Shown piece after piece: positions 1-7,767 of a stretch of 38,925 nt of DNA. How positions within the stretch are numbered: position 1 is the first letter of the stretch; every line of letters starts with the position of its first letter. Made by a program: the position numbers and the translations under genes. Source of the stretch: JBNLBT01 sp050303435 (lineage in GTDB: Bacteria; Pseudomonadota; Gammaproteobacteria; Xanthomonadales; Marinicellaceae); the NCBI GenBank assembly GCA_050303435.1, contig JBNLBT010000022.1:1-38925 (forward strand). Direction: 5' to 3'. The notes under the pieces are model-generated. The model made no database searches. It saw only the letters and a program-made list of their open reading frames with translations, and had not been told where the DNA came from.

Positions 1-1
1 T

Positions 2-535
2 CAGGCGCTGGCCGCCAGTGTGCAGGCGCACTGGCAGACGCACGGTCGTCCCGATCGATTGTTGATGTCGTTTCATGGCGTGCCCAAACGGTATTTATTG
101 AGCGGCGACCCGTATCATTGCGAATGCCACGTGACCGCGCGTCTGTTGGCGGATCGGCTGGGCTTGCAGGCGGGAGAGTGGCAGGTCAGCTTCCAGTCAA
201 TCTTCGGACGCGAGGAGTGGCTGAAACCCTACACCAGCGAGACATTGAAACACTGGGGCGCGGAAGGTGTGGCGCATGCACAGGTGATTTGCCCGGGCTT
301 TGCTGCAGACTGCCTGGAAACCATTGAAGAGATCGACGAGGAAAACCGCGCGTATTTTGAACAGGCCGGCGGTCAGAAATTCAGCTACGTGCCGGCTTTG
401 AACAATCGTGATGATCACCTGCAAGCCCTGGCCGATGTGGTGCAGTTACACGCCGGCGACTGGCTGACATCCCCGCATTCGACGGATCGCGATGAGACGC
501 GGCGCCGGGCCATGTCACTGGGTGCCAAACAGTAA
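2..535 (+). CDS. hemH: Ferrochelatase, C-terminal part (5' end outside window)
   Basis: The frame is open from the left edge and ends at TAA 533-535. About 178 residues are present, a little over half of a normal ferrochelatase of about 320-340. The segment carries the family's SFHGVP motif with the metal-inserting active-site His, and the SFQSIFGREEWLKP segment followed by a conserved acidic stretch (EEIDEEN) of the C-terminal half. The enzyme inserts Fe2+ into protoporphyrin IX in the last step of haem synthesis and is cytoplasmic or membrane-associated. It converges on the RND transporter gene with only 20 bases between the stops. Identification is firm. The N-terminus and promoter cannot be seen. 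Confidence 0.95.
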   Translation, partial: QALAASVQAHWQTHGRPDRLLMSFHGVPKRYLLSGDPYHCECHVTARLLADRLGLQAGEWQVSFQSIFGREEWLKPYTSETLKHWGAEGVAHAQVICPGFAADCLETIEEIDEENRAYFEQAGGQKFSYVPALNNRDDHLQALADVVQLHAGDWLTSPHSTDRDETRRRAMSLGAKQ

Positions 536-555
536 ACCAGTTTTGCGCGCTGTGC

Positions 556-3500
556 TCAGGCGTTTTGCGTGGAACGGGTTTGGTCCACCGGGTCCTCTTT
601 GCCGCCCAGCAGGCGTCGCACGCCGCGACCCAGGTCTTCCAGCAACAGGTAGTTCACCGGAATCAGAAACAGCGTCATGAAGGTGGCAAACAGAATGCCG
701 AAACCCAGGGAGACGGCCATCGGTATCAGGAACTGGGCCTGCGTGCTCTTTTCGAAAATCAGCGGCAACAGGCCGACGAAGGTGGTCAGAGAGGTCAGCA
801 TCACCGGACGAAAACGCGCCACCCCGGAATTCTTCACGGCGGTGAACAGCGAATGGCCGGCCTGGCGTTGTTTGTTGATGTAATCCACCAGCACCAGTGA
901 GTCGTTGACCACCACACCGGTCAGCGCCAGCATGCCCATCAGGCTGAGGATGGTCAACTCCATGCCCATGATCCAATGGCCCATGATGGCCCCTGCTGGG
1001 CTGAAGGGGATGATGGACATCACGATCAGCGGTTGCATATACGACTTGAACGGGATGGCCAGCAGCGCGTAAATCACAAACAGCACACCGAGCAAACCGT
1101 AATACAGGGTGCCAAAGGACTCGCGTTGTTCCTCCGCCTCGCCACCGAATTCATAGTCCACGCCGGCCACCGGTCCGATCAGTTGATCCAGGTATTCCGA
1201 CATGGCGCGGTTGAGCACCGTCATGTTGGCGTTGTCTTTGTTGACGTCGGCGGTGATGTTGACCGTGCGACGCCGGTCCAGTCGGTTGATCACCGTTGGG
1301 CTTTTGCCGTTGACCACACGCGCCACTTCATGAAACGGCACCTGGGTGCCGGCCGCTGTGGTGATGATCATTTCATCGAGCGTGTTCAGGGTGCTGCGTT
1401 CCGCCAGTGTGTAGCGCAACATCACGCGGATGTCGTTGCGCCCGCGCTGAATGCGCTGCACCTGGGCGCCGAAAAAGGCCTGGCGCACCTGACGCGCCAG
1501 ATCCGACAGGCCGATGCCGAGAATCTGGCCCTGTGGCTTGAGTTCCAGTTCAATCTGACTTTTGCCGTCGGACAACGAATCGCTGATGTCGAACACGTCC
1601 GGGAATTGACTGAGTTGTGTTTTGACCTGCGCGGCCAGCTGTTGCAGCTGATCCAGGTTCTGGCCGCTGAGGCGGATGTCGATGGGGTCGCTGGAACGGC
1701 CGATTTCGGCCCGGTAGTTGATTTCCTCGGCGCCCGGCACCGGGCCGATCAACTGGCGCCATTCACGCACCAGCTCGGCGCTGGAGAGTTGGGATTTGCG
1801 CGATTCAGGCGGTTCAATCTGGAACATCACGCGGCCCACGTGCGACTGCCCGCCGCCGGTGCCGCCGGCCGCGCCGGTGGACGACATGATGGCGATGATC
1901 AACGACTCACCGGTGTCCGGGTCCACGTATTTGGCCTGCAGTTCACGCGCTTTTTCGGTGATCCGCTGGATGTGACGGTCGGTGACCTCAAACGGCGTGC
2001 CGATCGGCATGCTCAGGCTGGCACGGGCAATTTCACTGGGCACCCGGGGAAAGAAGATGAAACGGGTCCAGCCACTGAACACCAGTGCGTACACAATCAT
2101 GATCACCGACAGGAACAGCGACAGGGTCAATACGCGGTTGCGCAGGGCGCGGTCCAGCAAGGGGCGGTAGTATTTGAAAATGAAGTTTTCCAGGCCGTCG
2201 GCGAATCCGCGTTGCCAGCGCGCCAGGCGCGATTCGGTTTTTTTCTGCGGTTTCATGTATTTCAGGTGCGCCGGCAACACCAGTTTGGACTCCACCAGCG
2301 AGAACAACAACACCGGGATCACCACGAAGGGTAACTGTTTGAAAAACACGCTGCGCCCGCCTTCGATCAGCGCCAGAGGCACGAACGCGGCGACTGTGGT
2401 GAGAATGCCGAAGGTCACCGGCACCGACACTTCGCGGGTGCCCTCCACCGCCGCGCGCAGGCCGTCGCCGTGACGTTGCATGTGGGTGTAGATGTTTTCG
2501 CCGGTGACGATGGCGTCGTCGACCACGATACCGAGCACCAGAATAAAGGCAAACAACGAGACGATGTTGATGGTGATGTCGAACACCGGCAGCAGCGACA
2601 GCGCGCCCATGAAAGACACCGGAATGCCGACCACAACCCAGAACGCCACTTTGGGGCGCAGGAACAGTGTCAGCAACAGCAACACCAGAATGCCGCCCTG
2701 CACGGCGCTGCTGATCAGCGTGGACAGGCGGTTTTTGACGATCTGCGAGCGGTCGCGCCAATAGTCCAGCTGGATGGTTTCCGGCAAGGCGCCGCGTTTG
2801 TCCACAATGTAGTCTTTGACCTTGTCCGCCACGGTGATGGCGCTTTGCTGGCCGACGCTGTAGACTTCGATTTCCATCGCCCGGCGGCCATTGAAGCGGT
2901 TGAGGATCGGTTGTTCCTCAAAACCGTCGCGCACCTGGGCAATGTCGCCCAGTCGCAGCAGGGAGCCGTCCGCGCGGTTGCGCACGATCAGGCGTTCGAA
3001 TTCGTCGCGGTGGTAGGCCTGCCCTTCGGTGCGCAAGAGAATCTCGCCGGCGTCGGATTTGATGTTGCCGGCCGACAGGTCCAGTGAGTTGCGGTTGATT
3101 GCGGCGGTGATTTCCTCAATCGTGATGTCGTACTCACGCAGCGTGTCCTGGTTGATCTCAATGGCAATTTCAAAGGGACGCACGTTTTCCAGAAACACCT
3201 GGGTGATGCCGTCAATGGCGGCGATGTCGTCGCGCACCTGTTCGCTGATCTGACGCAGTTCGCGTTCACTCACCTCGCCGTGCACCACCACCGAGATCAC
3301 CTCGCGCCGACGGATGGATTTGCTGATCAGGGGCTTTTCAATGTCCACCGGAAAGGTGTTGATGGCGTCCACGCGATTTTTGATTTCATTCAACAACGCC
3401 TGGGCGTCGTAGCCGCTGGTCAGTTCAACCGTGACCTGAGAGGACCCTTCGCTGGAACGCGATGAAATGGTTTCGATGCCTTCCAGGTCGCTGATGGCTT

Positions 3501-3711
3501 CTTCCACCCGGATGGTGATGCTCTGTTCGGTTTCATTCGGGGTGGAACCTGGCAGGGCGGTGCTGATGTTGATGATGTCCAGATCGATGGAGGGAAACAC
3601 TTCCAGCGGTATGCGCGTGTTCAGCGTCATCAAGCCGGTGAACAGGATGCTGACCATCAGCAGGTTGGCGGCGACATGGTTGCGCGCAAACCAGGCGATG
3701 GCGCCTTTCAT
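556..3711 (-). CDS. RND efflux transporter, inner-membrane pump subunit
   Basis: The 1051-residue protein has the length of the AcrB/MexB-type (HAE1/HME) RND family. It begins with MKGAIAWFARNHVAANLL, the usual cytoplasmic N-terminus plus TM1. The large periplasmic loop includes PGSTPNETEQ. The TM4 proton-relay signature GIVVDDAIVTGEN, with two adjacent Asp, lies near residues 392-404. A second half repeats the fold, ending in TM helices (FGILFATFMTLFLIPVNYLL). The frame is open further upstream, but the ATG at 3709-3711 is chosen: it fits the family N-terminus and overlaps the stop of the membrane fusion gene as ATGA, implying translational coupling. No outer-membrane channel gene is next to the pair, so a shared TolC-like channel is inferred. 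Substrate unknown. Confidence 0.93.
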   Translation of the reverse strand: MKGAIAWFARNHVAANLLMVSILFTGLMTLNTRIPLEVFPSIDLDIINISTALPGSTPNETEQSITIRVEEAISDLEGIETISSRSSEGSSQVTVELTSGYDAQALLNEIKNRVDAINTFPVDIEKPLISKSIRRREVISVVVHGEVSERELRQISEQVRDDIAAIDGITQVFLENVRPFEIAIEINQDTLREYDITIEEITAAINRNSLDLSAGNIKSDAGEILLRTEGQAYHRDEFERLIVRNRADGSLLRLGDIAQVRDGFEEQPILNRFNGRRAMEIEVYSVGQQSAITVADKVKDYIVDKRGALPETIQLDYWRDRSQIVKNRLSTLISSAVQGGILVLLLLTLFLRPKVAFWVVVGIPVSFMGALSLLPVFDITINIVSLFAFILVLGIVVDDAIVTGENIYTHMQRHGDGLRAAVEGTREVSVPVTFGILTTVAAFVPLALIEGGRSVFFKQLPFVVIPVLLFSLVESKLVLPAHLKYMKPQKKTESRLARWQRGFADGLENFIFKYYRPLLDRALRNRVLTLSLFLSVIMIVYALVFSGWTRFIFFPRVPSEIARASLSMPIGTPFEVTDRHIQRITEKARELQAKYVDPDTGESLIIAIMSSTGAAGGTGGGQSHVGRVMFQIEPPESRKSQLSSAELVREWRQLIGPVPGAEEINYRAEIGRSSDPIDIRLSGQNLDQLQQLAAQVKTQLSQFPDVFDISDSLSDGKSQIELELKPQGQILGIGLSDLARQVRQAFFGAQVQRIQRGRNDIRVMLRYTLAERSTLNTLDEMIITTAAGTQVPFHEVARVVNGKSPTVINRLDRRRTVNITADVNKDNANMTVLNRAMSEYLDQLIGPVAGVDYEFGGEAEEQRESFGTLYYGLLGVLFVIYALLAIPFKSYMQPLIVMSIIPFSPAGAIMGHWIMGMELTILSLMGMLALTGVVVNDSLVLVDYINKQRQAGHSLFTAVKNSGVARFRPVMLTSLTTFVGLLPLIFEKSTQAQFLIPMAVSLGFGILFATFMTLFLIPVNYLLLEDLGRGVRRLLGGKEDPVDQTRSTQNA

Positions 3712-4925
3712 GGCCGCGCCCCCTGGGTGGCGTGTGTTGCGGTGTCTTCGGACGCGGCGTGTGGGTCTATGATTTCCACCCGGGTGCCGCTGACCACATC
3801 GCCGAGCGGTGTTATACCGATGCGCTGGTTGTCGGTGAACGAGTGCGCAATGATGACCTGTTTCGCATCCGACCACAGCGGTGTGATTTCAGTGCGCTCC
3901 AGCACATCATCGCTGATCAGATAAATGGTGTTATCGGCGGACACTGCGGCGCGCGGCAGCACCACCACATCGTGCAGTTCTTCGCCGCGGATCTGTGCGG
4001 TCACGAACTGGCCCATTTTCAGCGGCGGGGTGCCGTCGTCGCGAAAGCGGTACGGGTCTTCCACTTCCGCCACCACGTACAGTTGCCGCGTCTGCGCGTC
4101 AATGGTGCCTTCCACACGGGTCAGGCGGGCCATCCATTGGTGTGTTTTGTTGCCGATCACCGCTTGCAGGCGCACCGGAATGGGCGCGTTGGCGTTGTGC
4201 TGGGCCTGGTCGCGGTAAATTTCCGGCAGTTTCAGGTGGGCCAGATCTTTTTGCAGCAGTGGCAGGCGCACTTCGGCGGCATCGACCGCGTAAATGCTGC
4301 CCAGAGTGGTGCCGTTGCCGACCACCTGGCCGACGTTGACATCCAATGACAGGACGCGGCCATCGAAGGGCGCGGTGATGCGCGTGCGCTGCAGATTCAA
4401 CTCGGCCTGCAACACCTTGGCGCGGGCGCTGTCCACCGCTGAAAGCGCGGAATTCAACTGCGGTTCACGCGCCACCAGGGCCGGCGGTTTTTTGCTGTTG
4501 CCCAGATCGCGCCAGTCTTTCAGCGCCTGTTCGGCCCGCGCGCGCTCATCGGCGAGATTGGATTCGGCCAGTTTCAGTTCCGCCTGTGCAATCACCAGTT
4601 GGGCGCGGTAATCGGCGTCATCTATCACCAGCAATTCATCCCCGCGCACGAAAAAAGCGCCGTCGCGGAAGGCGTCGGCCACGCGCGTCACCGCGCCGGA
4701 CACCTGGGCGATGACCAGGGACTGGTTTTTCGGTTGCACCACGCCGTGGGATGGCACCCACACGCGGTGCGACTGGCCAACCGGTTGCATCACTTCGGTG
4801 CGCAATTTCTGCGCCGGCGGTTGCGGAAACTGACGCGCCGTCGGTTTGTTGTTGAAAATCAGCCAGACCGCCGCGATGCTCACCACCATCACGATCAGCG
4901 GCCAGAAAATGTGTTTGCTTTTCAT
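3708..4925 (-). CDS. RND efflux membrane fusion protein (periplasmic adaptor)
   Basis: The 405-residue protein starts with a short cytoplasmic stretch and one N-terminal hydrophobic anchor (residues about 5-24). A half-lipoyl motif follows (SGAVTRVADAFRDGAFFVRGD), then a charged alpha-hairpin rich in Ala/Glu (AELKLAESNLADERARAEQ), the second half-lipoyl (TRITAPFDGRVLSLDVNVGQVV) and beta-barrel segments. This is the standard HlyD/AcrA-type adaptor order. It links the RND pump to an outer-membrane channel. An AGGA sequence about nine bases before the ATG at 4925 favours this start over one nine codons upstream. The stop overlaps the transporter start (ATGA). The gene lies 92 bases downstream of serA on the same strand, with no clear terminator between. 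Confidence 0.92.
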   Translation of the reverse strand: MKSKHIFWPLIVMVVSIAAVWLIFNNKPTARQFPQPPAQKLRTEVMQPVGQSHRVWVPSHGVVQPKNQSLVIAQVSGAVTRVADAFRDGAFFVRGDELLVIDDADYRAQLVIAQAELKLAESNLADERARAEQALKDWRDLGNSKKPPALVAREPQLNSALSAVDSARAKVLQAELNLQRTRITAPFDGRVLSLDVNVGQVVGNGTTLGSIYAVDAAEVRLPLLQKDLAHLKLPEIYRDQAQHNANAPIPVRLQAVIGNKTHQWMARLTRVEGTIDAQTRQLYVVAEVEDPYRFRDDGTPPLKMGQFVTAQIRGEELHDVVVLPRAAVSADNTIYLISDDVLERTEITPLWSDAKQVIIAHSFTDNQRIGITPLGDVVSGTRVEIIDPHAASEDTATHATQGARP

Positions 4926-5017
4926 TGTCGTATCCTGTCTCTCCGATGCCACGGAGCGATGCCTGTTTTGACGGTGTCGCGCGTCATTTGTTCCCCACCA
5001 TTGATCAGCGGTTGCAT

Positions 5018-6250
5018 TCAGTACAGCACGCGCACGCGCACACTGCCTTCAATGTCTTTCAGCTGTTCCACGATGGGGTGGCTGGAAGCGCAGTTGACGT
5101 CCATGATCACGTAGCCGATCTCGCCCGAAGTCTGCAGATACATGGCCGCCACGTTGATGCCCTGGGTGGAAAAGGCGTGGTTGATTTTTTCCAGCATGCC
5201 GGGCCGGTTGCGGTGAATGTGCATGATGCGGGTCTGGTCTTCGTGCAACGCCGGCAGCGCCACCTCGGGAAAATTCACCGCCGACGAGGTTGAGCCGTTG
5301 TTGGAATACTTCAACAGTTTGTCGGCCACTTCGTTGGCGATGTTGATCTGTGCTTCCTGCGTGCTGCCGCCGATGTGCGGGGTGAGAATGACGTTGTCAA
5401 AATCGCGCAGGGCGCTGTGAAAAGTTTCATCGTTGGTGGCCGGTTCACTGGGGAACACATCGATCGCAGCGCCCAGCAGATGGCCGTCGCGCAGTCGCGC
5501 CACCAGCGCGTCGATGTCAATGATGTTGCCGCGCGCGGCGTTGATGATGCAGGCGCCGGATTTCATGCGCGCCAGTTCCTGCGCGCCGATCAGGCCGGCG
5601 GTCTGTTCGGTGGCCGGCACGTGCAGTGACAGCACGTCGACCTGACCGAGCAGCTCATCGAGGCTGGCCACCGGGCGGGCGTTGCCCATCGGCAGTTTGT
5701 GTTCGATGTCGTGATACAGCACGTTCATGCCCAGGCTTTCGGCCAGCACACCGAGCTGCGATCCGATGTGACCAAAGCCCACGATGCCCAGGGTTTTGCC
5801 GCGTATCTCCCAGGCATTGGCCGCACTTTTCAGCCATTCACCGCGGTGCGCCAGGGCGTTTTTTTCCGCGATGCCGCGCAACAGAAAAATGATTTCAGCC
5901 AGCACCAGTTCGGCCACGCTGCGGGTGTTGGAAAACGGCGCGTTGAACACCGGGATGCCGCGCGCCTTGCAGCCGTCCAGGTCCACCTGATTGGTGCCGA
6001 TGCAAAATGTGCCAATGGCCATCAGGCGGTCACAGGCGTTGAGCACATCGCCGCGAATCTGGGTGCGTGAGCGGATGCCGAGAATGTGCGTGTCGGCGAG
6101 AATTTCACGCAAGTCTTCGGGGCTCGGCGATTCATCCAGTTGCAGCAGGTTGCTGTAGCCGTCCTGATGAAACGCACGCGCCGCATCGGGGTGGATGCCT
6201 TCCAGTAAAACCACCTTGATTTTTTCTTTACTTAGCGACAATTTGCTCAT
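5018..6250 (-). CDS. serA: D-3-phosphoglycerate dehydrogenase (SerA, ACT-domain form)
   Basis: Catalyses NAD-dependent oxidation of 3-phosphoglycerate, the first step of serine synthesis; enzymes of this type also reduce 2-oxoglutarate to D-2-hydroxyglutarate. At 410 residues it has the same length as E. coli SerA. Visible are FCIGTNQVDLD and FNAPFSNTRSVAELV, the Rossmann loop GIVGFGHIGSQLG, the catalytic Arg (INAARGN), Glu (DVFPSEPA) and His (LTPHIGGSTQEAQ), and a C-terminal ACT domain (MHIHRNRPGMLEKI...) that in relatives binds serine for feedback inhibition. The start at 6250 (MSKLSLSKEKIK) matches the family N-terminus. The next gene upstream is a divergent D-2-hydroxyglutarate dehydrogenase, with 40 bases between the two starts. 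Confidence 0.97.
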   Translation of the reverse strand: MSKLSLSKEKIKVVLLEGIHPDAARAFHQDGYSNLLQLDESPSPEDLREILADTHILGIRSRTQIRGDVLNACDRLMAIGTFCIGTNQVDLDGCKARGIPVFNAPFSNTRSVAELVLAEIIFLLRGIAEKNALAHRGEWLKSAANAWEIRGKTLGIVGFGHIGSQLGVLAESLGMNVLYHDIEHKLPMGNARPVASLDELLGQVDVLSLHVPATEQTAGLIGAQELARMKSGACIINAARGNIIDIDALVARLRDGHLLGAAIDVFPSEPATNDETFHSALRDFDNVILTPHIGGSTQEAQINIANEVADKLLKYSNNGSTSSAVNFPEVALPALHEDQTRIMHIHRNRPGMLEKINHAFSTQGINVAAMYLQTSGEIGYVIMDVNCASSHPIVEQLKDIEGSVRVRVLY

Positions 6251-6290
6251 AGGCTTGGTGTCATTTGCAATCGCGTGGATTTTATCAGAT

Positions 6291-7667
6291 ATGAATGCCA
6301 AGGAACTGACTTCTTTGCTGCAATCTCGTTTGCCGGACGTTCAATTCAGCCTTGCCACCGACGCACTTGAAACCTATGGGCGTGACTGGAGCCGGTTTCA
6401 CCGGCCGAATCCTGCGGTGGTGCTGTTTCCGGCCCGCACAGAAGATGTGGTGAACATTGTGCACTTGGCGATTGAATCGGGCGCGGTGCTGGTGCCCTCC
6501 GGCGGGCGCACCGGCTACAGCGCCGGTGCCGTGGCCTGCAATGGTGAGTGGGTGGTGTCCATGCAGCGCATGCGGCAGGTCCTTAACTTTGATCCCAACG
6601 ACCGCCTGGCGCACGTACAGGCCGGTCTGGTCACCGCCGAATTGCACACATTGGCGGAGCAACACGGTTTGTTTTATCCGGTGGATTTTGCCTCCAGCGG
6701 ATCCAGCCAGATCGGTGGCAACATCGCCACCAACGCCGGTGGCATTCGCGTGCTGCGATATGGCCTGACGCGGGCCTACGTGCAGGGGCTGACGGTGGTC
6801 ACCGGTGCCGGTGAAGTGCTGCAGCTGAATCACGGTCTGGTGAAAAACGCCAGCGGCCTGGATCTGCGGCATTTGTTCATCGGCTCAGAAGGTGTGTTGG
6901 GCGTGATCGTGGACGCGCAGATGCAATTGATTGCGCCGCCTCCGGCGCAGCAGGTGGCGCTGCTGGCGCTGCCTGAACTGGACGCCCTGATGCCGGTGCT
7001 GGCTTTGTGCAAAGCGCATGTGACCCTGTCTTCGTTTGAATATTTTTCCGCCAGCGCGCTGCGCCGTGTGATGCAGCACCGCAGCCTGCTCAGACCCTTT
7101 GATGCGCAACACCCGCACCACGTGCTGATTGAATGCGATGAAGACGAGGATGCCATGATGCGGCTGTTTGAGGCTGGATTTGAAGCCGGTCTGCTGAGCG
7201 ACGGACTGGTGGCACAGTCGCTGGATCAGGCCAAACAATTGTGGCAATACCGCGAAGGCATCAGCGAGTCCATTGCCCACCTGACGCCCTACAAGAACGA
7301 CATTTCGGTGCGCATTTCGCGGGTCACGGAATTCATGCGCGCACTGGATGAACTGATGCACGCGCATCACCCCGATTTCGAGGTCGTGTGGTTTGGCCAC
7401 ATCGGCGACGGCAATTTACATCTGAATGTGCTCAAACCCGAGGACATGGCGGTGGCGGCGTTCAAGGACGCCTGCGAGGCCGTCAACCGGCACGTCTACG
7501 GACTGGTCGAACAACTGCACGGCAGCGTGTCCGCGGAACACGGCGTGGGCTTGCTGAAAAAACCGCACCTGCACCACTGCCGCAGCGCGGCTGAAATCCA
7601 GTCCATGCGGGCCATCAAGGCCGCCTTCGATCCGCACGACGTGATGAATCGCGGCAAAATGCTGTAA
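6291..7667 (+). CDS. FAD-linked dehydrogenase, probable D-2-hydroxyglutarate dehydrogenase
   Basis: The 459-residue protein belongs to the FAD-binding oxidase type 4 family (GlcD/D2HGDH). It has the PCMH FAD-binding region (VPSGGRTGYSAGAV; SGSSQIGGNIATNAGG; FIGSEGVLGVI) and the C-terminal substrate/metal signatures HIGDGNLHLNV and SAEHGVG. It lacks the extra Fe-S domain found in E. coli YdiJ. The length and the divergent pairing with serA match D-2-hydroxyglutarate dehydrogenases known to recycle the D-2-hydroxyglutarate made by SerA back to 2-oxoglutarate. A D-lactate or glycolate dehydrogenase is the main alternative. The ATG at 6291 is chosen because upstream in-frame codons would overlap serA. 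No Shine-Dalgarno sequence precedes it, so the mRNA may be leaderless or nearly so. Confidence 0.88.
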   Translation: MNAKELTSLLQSRLPDVQFSLATDALETYGRDWSRFHRPNPAVVLFPARTEDVVNIVHLAIESGAVLVPSGGRTGYSAGAVACNGEWVVSMQRMRQVLNFDPNDRLAHVQAGLVTAELHTLAEQHGLFYPVDFASSGSSQIGGNIATNAGGIRVLRYGLTRAYVQGLTVVTGAGEVLQLNHGLVKNASGLDLRHLFIGSEGVLGVIVDAQMQLIAPPPAQQVALLALPELDALMPVLALCKAHVTLSSFEYFSASALRRVMQHRSLLRPFDAQHPHHVLIECDEDEDAMMRLFEAGFEAGLLSDGLVAQSLDQAKQLWQYREGISESIAHLTPYKNDISVRISRVTEFMRALDELMHAHHPDFEVVWFGHIGDGNLHLNVLKPEDMAVAAFKDACEAVNRHVYGLVEQLHGSVSAEHGVGLLKKPHLHHCRSAAEIQSMRAIKAAFDPHDVMNRGKML

Positions 7668-7700
7668 ACGGCCAGGCGCACAGCGTGCACACTGACGCAT

Positions 7701-7711
7701 TGATATATAAT
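7701..7711 (+). promoter_or_regulatory. Candidate extended -10 promoter of the kinase gene
   Basis: The sequence TGATATATAAT contains a TG two to three bases before a TATATA/TATAAT hexamer, 57 bases upstream of the kinase ATG and 34 bases after the stop of the preceding gene. No good -35 is seen, which an extended -10 can tolerate. Suggestive only. Confidence 0.4.
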
Positions 7712-7767
7712 GCGGGCATTGGAAGAGAGCGCCGGATGACAGGATGTGATTTGGCCAAAGAACACAC

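Noticed and set aside
976..2334. A long open frame on the plus strand opposite the RND transporter gene.
   Set aside because: Rich in His/Gln/Arg with no family similarity; it is the GC-rich mirror frame of a clear transporter gene.
5018..6250. serA, the fusion protein and the transporter as one operon.
   Set aside because: All are on the same strand, but the 92-base gap and unrelated function make a separate promoter as likely; not claimed.
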